A DNA stretch of 61,581 nucleotides from Arthrobacter sp. Leaf337 (GTDB lineage: Bacteria; Actinomycetota; Actinomycetes; Actinomycetales; Micrococcaceae): assembly GCF_001423745.1 (NCBI RefSeq), contig NZ_LMPC01000011.1:1-61581 (forward strand). The letters are read 5' to 3'. Made by a program: the position numbers and the translations under genes. Positions 1 through 7,738 of the stretch are shown one piece after another (within the stretch, counting starts at the first letter, position 1; every line of letters starts with the position of its first letter). Below the pieces are notes generated by a model, which saw nothing but the letters and a program-made list of their open reading frames with translations, had not been told where the DNA came from and did not search any database.

Positions 1-185
1 GCCAGCTTGACGGCGGCCAGGCCGCGGACCAGGTACATGTTGGAGGAGAGCGGCTGGCCGGTGATGGGGAAGTTCTCCACGGCCCGGAGCGTGTGGACAC
101 CCCAGTACGCGGCGGCAGGGACATCACGGTCACCCAGGAGGTCGTGTTCGGAACGGAAGTCGGCGGGGGATGCGGTGTCGGTCAT
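1..185 (-). CDS. aspA: Aspartate ammonia-lyase, N-terminal part (cut by window edge)
   Basis: Only the first ~61 residues are in the window; the gene runs off the left edge. The start is the ATG at 185 on the minus strand. The visible N-terminus (R-x-E-x-D-x-x-G, then [22 protein letters not shown]) has the block that opens domain 1 of the aspartase/class II fumarase superfamily. The enzyme interconverts L-aspartate with fumarate and ammonia in the cytosol. It lies 45 bp downstream of the asparaginase gene on the same strand, so asparagine can be taken to aspartate and then fumarate by one operon; this context favours aspartase over fumarase. The catalytic flexible-loop serine (GSSxMPxKxN) lies outside the window, so catalytic integrity cannot be judged. 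Confidence 0.85.
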   Translation of the reverse strand, partial: MTDTASPADFRSEHDLLGDRDVPAAAYWGVHTLRAVENFPITGQPLSSNMYLVRGLAAVKL

Positions 186-230
186 GGATATCCTCGGGAC
201 GTAGCTGGGGAGACGGGTTGGTGGGGGCGG

Positions 231-1274
231 CTAGGTTGCCGGGACGAAATCGGTGGCCGTCAGCTGCCCGACGGTGCGGCCGCCGCCCAGGACCACACCG
301 GTGGCGATGCCCGCGAGCGTTGAGGTGTCGACGTCGAGCGCTTCCAGTGCGCGGACGGTGACCGGCATGCGGGCGCGGTCCCCGCCGTCGGAAATCTTGA
401 CTGCCACAGCGCGGCCGTCCGGCAGTCCCACGAGCTGCACGCCTTCGAAGCCGTCCTTCGCCACCGCTCCCGGGAGCAGGCGCATCAGTTCGGTGACATC
501 GCGGCCCTCGCCGGCCACCATTTCGGGGCGCTGCATCATGGCGCGGCCGACGGCGGCTTCCGGACTTCCGGGGTCGGCCACCACAGCGGCGGCAAGGCGG
601 CCGAACGCGCGGGCCATGCCGCGGAGGGTGAGGGCGAACAGCGGCGTGCCGCAGCCGTCGGTGCTGGTGCGCTCGGGCTCTTCGCCGGTGAGGTCCCGGA
701 CGGTGGCGGCCACGAGTAGCTGCAGGGGATGCTCAGGATCGAGGTAGCCGCGGACCGGCCAGCCGTTGATGACGCACGTTGCGGCCATGGCGGCGTGTTT
801 GCCGGAGCAGTTCTGCGTGATCTGCGTTGCTATGCCGCCGGCGTGGAGCCATTCTTCGCGTTCGTCCGGGCCGTAGGGAAGGTCGGTGCTGTTTTCCAGG
901 GCGTCGGCGGTCAGGCCGTGCATTTCGAGGATGCGGAGCGCTCCGTCGCGGTGGATTGCCGCTCCGGAATGGCTGGCGGCGGTGAGGGCAAGGAGATCCG
1001 CGGGGAGGTCAAGGCCGGCGGAGACCATGGCCGCGGCCTGCAGCGGCTTGAGCGATGACCGCGGGTAGAAAGGAGCCAGGGGGTCGCCCGCGGAGAACAG
1101 CGTGCGGAGGCCGCCGTCGTCGGATTCGTCCGGGGCGGTGGAGATCACTGAGCCGTAGTGGACGCTTTCCACGAGCCCGTCGCGGGTCTGCACGGCCAGC
1201 GGGGCGTGCCGCGGCAGGGCTGTTACGTCCGGGTTCGGAGCTTGGGCATGGACGGGCAAGGCAGGGGAAAGCAT
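231..1274 (-). CDS. L-asparaginase (PF06089-type asparaginase family)
   Basis: A 347-residue cytosolic protein; no signal peptide is seen. Family blocks are present in order: a Ser-x-x-Lys motif in YPRSSLKPLQ (S73/K76), NCSGKHAAM (about 155-163) and TDGCGTP (about 205-211), which are typical of the actinobacterial/rhizobial asparaginase family that is unrelated to E. coli AnsA/AnsB. It would hydrolyse L-asparagine to aspartate and ammonia. It sits between a GntR/FCD regulator gene (54 bp upstream) and aspA (45 bp downstream), all on the minus strand, so it is very probably the middle gene of an asparagine-utilisation operon. The start used is the ATG at 1274; the family domain begins near residue 27. 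A beta-lactamase-like reading of the SxxK motif is unlikely given the other blocks. Confidence 0.88.
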   Translation of the reverse strand: MLSPALPVHAQAPNPDVTALPRHAPLAVQTRDGLVESVHYGSVISTAPDESDDGGLRTLFSAGDPLAPFYPRSSLKPLQAAAMVSAGLDLPADLLALTAASHSGAAIHRDGALRILEMHGLTADALENSTDLPYGPDEREEWLHAGGIATQITQNCSGKHAAMAATCVINGWPVRGYLDPEHPLQLLVAATVRDLTGEEPERTSTDGCGTPLFALTLRGMARAFGRLAAAVVADPGSPEAAVGRAMMQRPEMVAGEGRDVTELMRLLPGAVAKDGFEGVQLVGLPDGRAVAVKISDGGDRARMPVTVRALEALDVDTSTLAGIATGVVLGGGRTVGQLTATDFVPAT

Positions 1275-1328
1275 GGAGTCCTTGGGTTACGTGTGGGGCG
1301 TCGGTTGTTGGTTGCGAGTGGCTTGCGG

Positions 1329-2024
1329 CTATTGGCCGAGGATGGAGTCGAGGGCGGCGCCTACGGCCTGCAGGTGCTCCTGCATAGCGGCGCTGGCTTC
1401 GGCGGAATTGCCGGATTCGATGGCGGCCAGGATCCGCTGGTGCTCCTGGTCGGAGGCGTGCTGGCGGTCGGCCACCATATTGAGGGTTTCGGACTGGTGC
1501 GCCAGGGCGCCGCGGATGTCGGCGACCACGTTTTCGAAAACCTGGTTGTGGCTGGCGCGGGCAATGGCTGCGTGGAAGCCGGAGTCGAGGGCCACCCAGG
1601 CTTCGGGGTCGTCCTCCGCAACCATAGCGGCCACGATCTCCCGCAGCCCTTCCAGTTCCTCGGCGGTCCGGCGTTGGGCGGCCAGGCCGGCCGCCGGAAC
1701 CTCGATGTGCGGGCGCGCCTCGGTGAGGTCCAGCGCGGAGTACTGGCCGAGCACCAGGTCTTTGGCAACCCGGCTGGCCACAACAAAGGTGCCGCGGCCG
1801 GTTTTGGTGGTAGTGAGGCCGAGGGCGTTGCAGGAACGCAACGCCTCGCGGACTACGGAGCGGCTCACCCCGTACTGCTGGGCGAGCGTGGCTTCGGAGC
1901 TGAGCTTGGCGCCGACCTCGAGTTTGCCGGACTCGATGTCCGTGCGGAGGACGTTGAAGACGGCCTCTGCCGCGCTGAGGCGGGCGAGAGGCTGTCCTGC
2001 TGTCCGGCTGTCTGACAGGTTCAC
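1329..2024 (-). CDS. GntR family regulator, FadR subfamily (FCD domain)
   Basis: A 231-residue regulator. The N-terminal winged helix (about residues 17-85) includes LEVGAKLSSEATLAQQYGVS and SRSVVREALRSCNALGL, the usual GntR recognition helix. The C-terminal all-helical FCD domain (about 95-225) binds a small carboxylic-acid effector, often through a metal. It is the first gene of the minus-strand run gntR - asparaginase - aspA, so its effector is plausibly aspartate, asparagine or fumarate; that is inference. It is divergent from hipBA, and the 167-bp gap between them holds both promoters. The annotated ATG at 2024 gives a full-length family member (usual length 220-250). Confidence 0.88.
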   Translation of the reverse strand: MNLSDSRTAGQPLARLSAAEAVFNVLRTDIESGKLEVGAKLSSEATLAQQYGVSRSVVREALRSCNALGLTTTKTGRGTFVVASRVAKDLVLGQYSALDLTEARPHIEVPAAGLAAQRRTAEELEGLREIVAAMVAEDDPEAWVALDSGFHAAIARASHNQVFENVVADIRGALAHQSETLNMVADRQHASDQEHQRILAAIESGNSAEASAAMQEHLQAVGAALDSILGQ

Positions 2025-2088
2025 GCTTTAAATATGGCACGGGTCACATGGGGTGTCAATACTGACTCCATGTCGGCTCCATGCCCTC

Positions 2089-2170
2089 GGTACGTTCGTT
2101 CCGATTTTCCCTTTACGTTGGCGCGTTGGCGCTCTTAGACTGGTAATCCAGCTAGAAACGGTACGTTCGT
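2089..2170. repeat. Pair of 11-bp direct repeats in the hipBA promoter region
   Basis: GGTACGTTCGT occurs at 2089-2099 and again at 2160-2170, 71 bp apart, upstream of hipB (start 2192). Antitoxins of the HipB type autoregulate by binding repeated operators in this position, so these are candidate HipB sites. The copies are exact; binding is not shown. Confidence 0.4.
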
Positions 2171-2191
2171 GCCTGTCGAGAGGGGTCCGGG

Positions 2192-2452
2192 ATGGCCGAG
2201 GCGTTCACCGACAGGCTCGCAGCCGAGGTCCGGGCACGACGGACAACCCTGCGGCTGACCCAGCACGACCTTGCCCAGCTAGCAGGGGTGTCGGAGCGGT
2301 TTGTCCGTTTCGTTGAACAGGGAAAGCGCAGCGTGCAGCTGGATTCACTCCTGGCGCTGCTTGAGACGCTCGGGCTGGAGCTGCAGCTGAGCACCCGGAC
2401 GCGGGCAGCGGCGCGCGCCATCGACGGGCAGCTGCCGGAGGCCCGGCCGTGA
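2192..2452 (+). CDS. hipB: HipB-like antitoxin, Xre-type helix-turn-helix
   Basis: An 86-residue DNA-binding protein consisting almost entirely of one HTH_3/Xre domain (about residues 12-68; LRLTQHDLAQLAGVSERFVR forms the HTH). Its last codons overlap the hipA start by 4 bp (GTGA at 2449-2452), the arrangement of translationally coupled toxin-antitoxin pairs. By family, HipB neutralises the HipA kinase and represses the operon. Two exact 11-bp repeats upstream are candidate operators. A purine-rich GAGAGGGG about 10 bases upstream of the ATG serves as ribosome-binding site. Short C-terminal tail after the HTH, as usual for these antitoxins. Confidence 0.85.
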   Translation: MAEAFTDRLAAEVRARRTTLRLTQHDLAQLAGVSERFVRFVEQGKRSVQLDSLLALLETLGLELQLSTRTRAAARAIDGQLPEARP

Positions 2453-3678
2453 GGCACCGCGTGGCCGATGTCTACAAGGCCGGAGTGCTGGCAGCCCGGC
2501 TGGAACGGCACGACGGCGGCACCAGGTTCAGCTACCTGCCGGCCTACCTCGCGGCGGGAGGTCCCGCCGTCGCCAGTTCCCTGCCGCTGAGCACTGAACC
2601 GGTGCTGTCCGCGGCGGGGGCTGCGCCGCCGTACTTCACGGGGCTCCTGCCGGAGGGCAGGCGGCTGAATGCCCTTCGGCGCTCGGTGAAAACGAGCGTT
2701 GACGACGAACTGTCCCTCCTCATCGCGGCCGGCGCCAACCCTGTGGGCGATGTGCAGATTGTCGGCCACGGCGAGCCGCTGGACCCGGATGAGCACGCCG
2801 TCGAGCTGAACCCGAAGGCGCCGGTCGATTTCGACGCGCTGCTGGGCGATTCCGGCCTGATCGACCCCGTGGCCCTTGCCGGCGTGCAGGACAAGCTGTC
2901 GGCGGGGATGATCTCCATGCCCGTTGCCAGCGCGGGCCGGCGTTACATCCTCAAGCTCAATGCACCCGAGTTCCCGCATGTGGTGGAAAACGAGCTGGTG
3001 ATGTTCCGTTACGCGGCCAAGCTGCGGATTCCGCTGAGCAGGGTGCGGCTGATACGGGACGTCGAGGCCCGGCCGGGGCTCCTGGTGGAGCGGTTTGACC
3101 GGATCCCGTTGGCCGGCGGTGCGCATGGCGCGGTGCAGCGGCTCGCCGTCGAGGATGGTGCGCAGGTGCTGGGGCTGTACCCGGCGGACAAGTACAACGT
3201 GGCGTACGGGCGGGTGTGCCACGCCCTGGCCGAATACTGCGCAGCGCCCCTGCCTGCGTTGCGGAATCTGGCCATCCAGGCTGCCTTTGCGTGGTTGAGC
3301 GGGAACGGCGACCTGCATGCGAAGAACGTGTCGATGGTGCAGCAGCCGTCGGGGGAGTGGTCCATTGCCCCGGTCTACGACATCCCCTCCACAGTGGTTT
3401 ACGGGGACAAAACGCTCGCCCTCACGCTGGACGGCAAGCGGACAGGGATATCGCGGAAGCATTTTCTCGGCTGGGCCACCGGCCTGGGGCTGGCCGAGCG
3501 CGCCGCTGTCCAGGTGCTGGAGCTGGGGTTGAAGGCGTCGGGTCCGTTGGTGGCGGACCTGGAGCGCGGCGCTGCTTTTGCCGGAACGAACGACGACGGC
3601 GGCTCGCCGTTCTCTGCGATGGTCACCAGGTCATGGCTCAAGGAGCTCAAGCACCGGCGCAGGCTGCTCGAAGGGTAG
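2449..3678 (+). CDS. hipA: HipA-like serine/threonine kinase toxin
   Basis: A 409-residue protein starting at GTG 2449, in the HipA kinase family, whose members phosphorylate targets such as glutamyl-tRNA synthetase and cause growth arrest. The kinase catalytic loop GNGDLHAKNVSM (D288) and the metal-binding PVYDIP (D311) are 23 residues apart, as D309/D332 are in E. coli HipA. The Gly-rich loop is seen as ALAGVQDK (142-149). In E. coli the residue just before this loop is the autophosphorylated Ser150; here the aligned residue is Ala142, so self-inactivation by that serine is not expected. Translationally coupled to hipB. Length is slightly shorter than the 440 residues of E. coli HipA. Confidence 0.9.
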   Translation: MRHRVADVYKAGVLAARLERHDGGTRFSYLPAYLAAGGPAVASSLPLSTEPVLSAAGAAPPYFTGLLPEGRRLNALRRSVKTSVDDELSLLIAAGANPVGDVQIVGHGEPLDPDEHAVELNPKAPVDFDALLGDSGLIDPVALAGVQDKLSAGMISMPVASAGRRYILKLNAPEFPHVVENELVMFRYAAKLRIPLSRVRLIRDVEARPGLLVERFDRIPLAGGAHGAVQRLAVEDGAQVLGLYPADKYNVAYGRVCHALAEYCAAPLPALRNLAIQAAFAWLSGNGDLHAKNVSMVQQPSGEWSIAPVYDIPSTVVYGDKTLALTLDGKRTGISRKHFLGWATGLGLAERAAVQVLELGLKASGPLVADLERGAAFAGTNDDGGSPFSAMVTRSWLKELKHRRRLLEG

Positions 3679-3686
3679 GGGAGCGG

Positions 3687-4304
3687 CTAGAGGTGCTGGA
3701 TCCCCGCGCGCTGCATCGCGTCCTTGTAGATCTCCACGCTCTTGCTCAGCAGCTCTTCCTGCTTGTTCGCCGAGACCGCGAAGGCCCGGCCCCCGAGGGC
3801 GCTGGCTTTGTAGATCTTGATGCCGGAGTTCTTCAGGGACTGGTGGTAGGTCTTTTCGAAGAGGGTGAGGAAGGTCTGGGCATCCGTGCCGTGGGCGATG
3901 ATGGCCGAGACACGCTTGTTGATCTTCAGGAACTGGCGGAAGGGTCGCAGGCCGTCCGTCTTTTCCTGGACGTTGAGGGCGGAGGGCAAATCGGGGTCGC
4001 GCACCCACGGGTAGGCGTTCCACGGCATAACGTAGCGGGGGTCGAGTTCCACGATTTCGTAGATTGACGTGGCCCGCCGGGCTGCTTCGTCGTCGTTGAA
4101 ATGCGACACGAAGCCCGATTCGGTGCCCTTGCCGGGGCTGACATGGAGACTGACGATCCTGCATTCGTCCTCGTCATGGACGGGGTCGATGTACGGGACT
4201 ATTGAGCCCGGCTTCTTTTCCATCAGTTCGTCGCAAAGCTGGGTTACAGCAGCGATGTTCGGTTCCTGCAGCAGGGCCTTTTTTTCGTCCCAGTCAATCG
4301 TCAC
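3687..4304 (-). CDS. Uracil-DNA glycosylase-like protein (tentative)
   Basis: A 205-residue protein from a GTG start at 4304 with a good GAGGGAG ribosome-binding site. The segment YVMPWNAYPW (about 92-101) followed by a strand-like SAIIAHGTDAQ (about 132-142) resembles the motif layout of UDG-superfamily folds (active-site loop with N-x-Y/P-W, then a hydrophobic strand with a small-residue turn), and similar actinobacterial proteins carry that label. I cannot see the classic catalytic GQDPYH or HPSPLS motifs, so the activity is uncertain. It is convergent with hipA (8 bp between stops) and lies downstream of the HNH gene with a 334-bp gap. If the UDG label is wrong this is an uncharacterised soluble protein. 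Confidence 0.45.
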   Translation of the reverse strand: MTIDWDEKKALLQEPNIAAVTQLCDELMEKKPGSIVPYIDPVHDEDECRIVSLHVSPGKGTESGFVSHFNDDEAARRATSIYEIVELDPRYVMPWNAYPWVRDPDLPSALNVQEKTDGLRPFRQFLKINKRVSAIIAHGTDAQTFLTLFEKTYHQSLKNSGIKIYKASALGGRAFAVSANKQEELLSKSVEIYKDAMQRAGIQHL

Positions 4305-4638
4305 GATTTCTCCCTCAGCACACGGCGTCCAGAATCAGGCGTCTGGTTCCACTCTACGCTTTTGGCCGGGGTTGATGTTCTGCGGATTTCCAAAATCACA
4401 AGTTACGGCGCCTCATCCGGGCTCCGTGGCAAGAGGCTCCCGGCCTATTTTCAGGCGGACCGCGTGGGCGTACGCTTAAAGCGCCTGCAGGTAACCGTTC
4501 AGATAACGCGGGCCGTTCGGGACATGTGAATGTCCGGGCCGTCTCTTAGCGAGATCGCGAAGGTACCTGCAGGTCTTTGTTGTTTAAAGCAGGTCTTCGT
4601 GTTTGGTGCGCGCCTCAGCCGGTTGGCTCAACGCCGCG
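4305..4638. other. Intergenic stretch with nested inverted repeat
   Basis: A 334-bp gap between two minus-strand genes. It holds a nested inverted repeat (4484-4573) and the promoter of the gene ending at 3687. I see no ORF of quality, tRNA or T-rich terminator in the remainder. Confidence 0.5.
4484..4573. repeat. Nested inverted repeat (outer 12-13 bp arms, inner hairpin)
   Basis: Outer arms are CCTGCAGGTAACC (4484-4496) and GGTACCTGCAGG (4562-4573), complementary except for one extra A. Between them lies an inner hairpin GGGACAT-GTGA-ATGTCC flanked by two copies of GGGCCGT. The 90-bp unit could be a factor-dependent terminator for the HNH gene, a small non-autonomous repeat or a structured RNA. 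There is no U-tract, so a simple intrinsic terminator is unlikely. Confidence 0.5.
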
Positions 4639-6024
4639 TCAGGCCGCAGCGGCAGCCTCTGCCCTGATCCTGGCGCGCTTGAGCGTCTTGGCCCGGTGCC
4701 GGAGTTCGCGCCGGCGGCGGGATGCTGCTGCTTCGGGCGGCTGGTGTCCGGGCAACGGCGGGGCTGTGGACTGGTAACTGTGCCCGGTGGGCGTTGTCAG
4801 CTGCAAAGTGTGCCGGGGTCCCGGACTGGGACGGCAGCGCCAGCCGGGGGCTTCCTTGATGTGGTTGCACGCTTCACAGAGTCCCGCCCCGTTGCTTTGA
4901 GCGGTGGTTCCGCCGCTGTGCCAGGGCAGGACGTGGTCCAGATGCCTGATCGGAGCGTCGCAATATGGCGTGCGGCAGGTGTGGTCGCGGACCTGGATAA
5001 AGCGGGCCAATCCGGGCGGGAAGAGTCTTGCCCTCGAGTCCATTGCCACGAGATCCCCGCTGCCCGGGGCAGTGTAGAGCCGCCGCAGCCAAACGTTCAG
5101 CGGCCGGTCATGGCCTTGGCTCTGGGCAGCGAACTCCCGGGCCCACCCGGCGGGGACCACGCCGTAGCCCGGAAGCCGGGCAGGCTCGCTGTCGCCCTGG
5201 AACAGAGTGCGGTCCGTCATGACCAGCTGGATCTGGACCCCGCTGATTCCCCCTGCCGTTCCCGTGACGCGTTCCACCAGCGCATCGGCCATGATCTGGC
5301 CGCGTGAACGGGGGTCGCCGTCGGATCGAAACGCGTCCGCCTGCCTGGAGAGCGCCGCGTGGACGGCCACACCCTCCGCGACCGGGAGGAACGCCGTTAG
5401 GTAGCACATGGTGTCGGGCGCGGGGCGGAGACTGACATGGCGCTCGGCGGCGGCGTGGCTGGCACGGTCCGCAACGGACCTCGGATCGTGCCGATACGCG
5501 GCGGACCGTGCCGCGGCAATCAGCGCGCGGTCGCCCGCTCCACTGAACTTCCCGACGTCGGACGCCAATTCCTCGTCAACGGCGCTGCGGTCAGCAGGGG
5601 AAAGGCAGGCCGTCTCACGGATCAGGAGTGTTGCACGCCATTCGTTGAGCCGGCCGGCCTCTAGCCCGGCGAGAGTGTGCGGCATCTCGGTGACGAGCGC
5701 CTTCGCCAGGCCCAGAAGCCGGCTGCCCTTGGCTGGCGATTCCCGCCGGGCGAGGGCGATCTGTGCAGCGACGCCGGTGCCGAGTTCGTCGGCGGGGACG
5801 CCCGCGCGGGCCTGCTCACTGCGCTGCTTTGCGTCGAAGGCGACCGCGATCCGTGCCTGCCGCGCGGCGGCAGCGGATTTCAAATCCTCAAGTTCACGGA
5901 GCTGGTCAATCATCCCTGCGCTGTCCGCGGCCGGCAGCGTGTCAGCCAGGATAGCGATCATCTCGGTGATCGCCACCGCGTCCGCTGCTCCCGGAGCCCG
6001 TTCCGGCTCCTGCCCGCCGTCCAT
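4639..6024 (-). CDS. DUF222 / HNH endonuclease signature protein
   Basis: A 461-residue protein of the large actinobacterial DUF222-HNH family. The N-terminal two thirds are helical DUF222. The HNH region (about residues 347-399) shows a C-x4-C knuckle (CRTPYC), then [11 protein letters not shown] (HNH histidine), N-GAGLC-x2-CN-HIKE and the terminal W-x-CRP. The tail is Arg/Ala rich. Family members are multicopy in Arthrobacter and Mycobacterium and have no agreed role; nuclease activity is plausible from the intact DH...N...H motif. Start ATG 6024 has a GGAGAG ribosome-binding site. A strong 18-bp hairpin at 6071-6111 separates it from the upstream SRPBCC gene. Confidence 0.85.
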   Translation of the reverse strand: MDGGQEPERAPGAADAVAITEMIAILADTLPAADSAGMIDQLRELEDLKSAAAARQARIAVAFDAKQRSEQARAGVPADELGTGVAAQIALARRESPAKGSRLLGLAKALVTEMPHTLAGLEAGRLNEWRATLLIRETACLSPADRSAVDEELASDVGKFSGAGDRALIAAARSAAYRHDPRSVADRASHAAAERHVSLRPAPDTMCYLTAFLPVAEGVAVHAALSRQADAFRSDGDPRSRGQIMADALVERVTGTAGGISGVQIQLVMTDRTLFQGDSEPARLPGYGVVPAGWAREFAAQSQGHDRPLNVWLRRLYTAPGSGDLVAMDSRARLFPPGLARFIQVRDHTCRTPYCDAPIRHLDHVLPWHSGGTTAQSNGAGLCEACNHIKEAPGWRCRPSPGPRHTLQLTTPTGHSYQSTAPPLPGHQPPEAAASRRRRELRHRAKTLKRARIRAEAAAAA

Positions 6025-6070
6025 ACATCAAGTCTCTCCGCGACCACCGACATTTAAGTGGTCATGGGGA

Positions 6071-6111
6071 AGGGGCGTCGCCTCCCGTGCTGGACGGGAG
6101 GCGACGCCCCT
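6071..6111 (-). terminator. Strong hairpin downstream of SRPBCC gene
   Basis: A perfect 18-bp stem (6071-6088 with 6094-6111) and a 5-nt loop, 25 bp past the stop of the minus-strand gene at 6137. It is a very stable stem but has no clear U-tract, as is common for actinobacterial terminators. Confidence 0.75.
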
Positions 6112-6136
6112 GGTGCTCGCCCCCAGCGAGACAGCC

Positions 6137-7042
6137 CTAGTGCTGGCCGAGGCTCCCCGCCGCGGGAGGGAGGCCGCCGTCGCGGTTTTCTTCGTTCCGC
6201 CGCTCGGCGGCGCTTCTCGTGTCGCTGTCGGCGGTTTCGTCCGAATCGCCTTCGAAGTCCACCAGCCCGTTGGTCTGGTCGAACGGCTTGGCGATCCGCT
6301 CGTCACTCAACGCGGAGCCGGAATCGCCGGACACCGTGCCGCCCTCATCCAGCGGCTGCACGTATCCGGAAGCATCGGTGGCCGGAACGGCCGACACCGG
6401 GGTCTCGGAAACTGGAGCCGTGGTACGGGTGGGCTCAGTGTCCTTGTCGCGCATGCTCGCGGCCACGCCTGCTGCTGCTGCCGCTGCAACGCCCACTCCC
6501 GCCGCGACCTTTCCGGACACACCGGCTCTGCCGGAATCGCCGCGTGAAGCCTCGGCGGCCTCGACTCCGGGAGTGCCGGGAGAGGCGCCCTCATTGACGC
6601 TCCCGCGCCAGGCGCCGCTTGCATAGCCCTCGTCCTCGATGAAGTCCTTGAACCTCTTCAGATCCGCTTCCACCTGACGGTCGACGACATGAAGTTTGTC
6701 GCCGATGGTCTCTACGATGCCTTCCGGTTCGTATTCGAGCGAAAGCTGCACCGAAGTCTGGCCGCCACCCACGTCTTCGAAGGTTACTGTTCCCGCATTG
6801 GTTGCGCCTTCCGTCGCGGCCCAGGCAACCTTGCGGTCGGGGACCTGCTCCAGGATTTTCGCCTCCCACTTCCGGCGGATACCTGCGATTTCGGCCACCC
6901 ATTCAAGACGATCGTCGCTGAGTTGGGCCACGCTCTTCACGCCACCCATGAAGTGCGGAAATTCCTCGAACTGGGTCCACTGGTTGTACGCCGTGCTTGT
7001 CGGGACGTTGACCAGAATGCGCTTCTCGACCTTCGTGCTCAT
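6137..7042 (-). CDS. SRPBCC (polyketide cyclase/dehydrase-like) protein with disordered tail
   Basis: A 301-residue protein. Residues about 1-150 form a START/SRPBCC fold (VEKRILVNVPTSTAYNQWTQ start, FPHFMGGV, and W-x-A-T-E-G strands), the cyclase/dehydrase type that binds lipophilic ligands. The rest (about 160-301) is low-complexity Ala/Gly/Thr/Asp sequence with no recognisable domain, ending in an acidic, Arg-containing tail; this part is much longer than in a typical 150-residue family member. An Ala/Val-rich stretch (about 190-215, VAAGVGVAAAAAAGVAASM) could touch a membrane. It is divergent from the GIY-YIG-like gene; the gap holds both promoters. Function unknown. Confidence 0.75.
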   Translation of the reverse strand: MSTKVEKRILVNVPTSTAYNQWTQFEEFPHFMGGVKSVAQLSDDRLEWVAEIAGIRRKWEAKILEQVPDRKVAWAATEGATNAGTVTFEDVGGGQTSVQLSLEYEPEGIVETIGDKLHVVDRQVEADLKRFKDFIEDEGYASGAWRGSVNEGASPGTPGVEAAEASRGDSGRAGVSGKVAAGVGVAAAAAAGVAASMRDKDTEPTRTTAPVSETPVSAVPATDASGYVQPLDEGGTVSGDSGSALSDERIAKPFDQTNGLVDFEGDSDETADSDTRSAAERRNEENRDGGLPPAAGSLGQH

Positions 7043-7204
7043 TGGTGTCTCCTTTGACTAGAAAGGGTTGAAGAATGCCTGACGAGGGGCGATGATTTCG
7101 CCAACTAATCAGCATGCTTACTATAACTTTGTTGCTGGCATCCGGCTAGAGTTTCTTTGGCGGCCCCGCCGTTCCACGAGTTCACGAGCCAAGGACCCCC
7201 ACTC

Positions 7205-7711
7205 ATGCAGGTCAACAAGAGGGCGCTCCGGGAAGACGGTTTCGCCGGCTTCAGGACCTTCGCGGACGTCGACATCAACCGGATCCCGCAGGCGCCGGGG
7301 ATCTTCGCCGTTATCCAGCCTGAAGGATTCCAGGTTCAGTTCCTTGCCAAGAGCACCGCCGGGGTGTTCAAGAAAAAGGACCCCTCGCTCTCCGCCGAAA
7401 AGCTCGCTGCCGAATGGGTGGACTGTGCGGAGGTCCTCTACGTCGGAAAGGCCGGGCCCGGAAGCAAGGGCAACCGCGGCCTGCGCCGGCAGATCCAGGA
7501 ATTCCTGGACTTTGGCATTGGTAAGCCTCCCGGACACTGGGACGGACGGCTCATCTGGCAACTCGCAAACACCAAGTCCCTGCTCATAGCCTGGAAAGAG
7601 TTGCCCGCCGGTGGGCTGAACCAGGCGGAGGCCGCCTATCACGCCGCCTTCCGTGAGGAATTCGGCCGCCTGCCGTTTGCCAATCTGGTCCAGGCCCGGG
7701 TCAAGGGCTAG
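7205..7711 (+). CDS. GIY-YIG-like nuclease-fold protein
   Basis: A 168-residue protein. I chose the ATG at 7205 because AAGGA lies 8 bases upstream; an in-frame ATG at 7157 would add 16 residues without such a site. The pair GIFAVI ... VLYVGKAG (about residues 29-34 and 79-86) matches the two strands that define the GIY-YIG fold, and GLRRQIQEF follows at the place of the catalytic Arg helix. The C-terminal part has a conserved-looking NQAEAAYHAAFREEFGRLPFANL. It stands alone between divergent and convergent neighbours. Nuclease activity is possible, but the fold assignment itself is moderate. Confidence 0.55.
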   Translation: MQVNKRALREDGFAGFRTFADVDINRIPQAPGIFAVIQPEGFQVQFLAKSTAGVFKKKDPSLSAEKLAAEWVDCAEVLYVGKAGPGSKGNRGLRRQIQEFLDFGIGKPPGHWDGRLIWQLANTKSLLIAWKELPAGGLNQAEAAYHAAFREEFGRLPFANLVQARVKG

Positions 7712-7738
7712 GGGCAGGACGGCACCAAAGCCAAAGGG

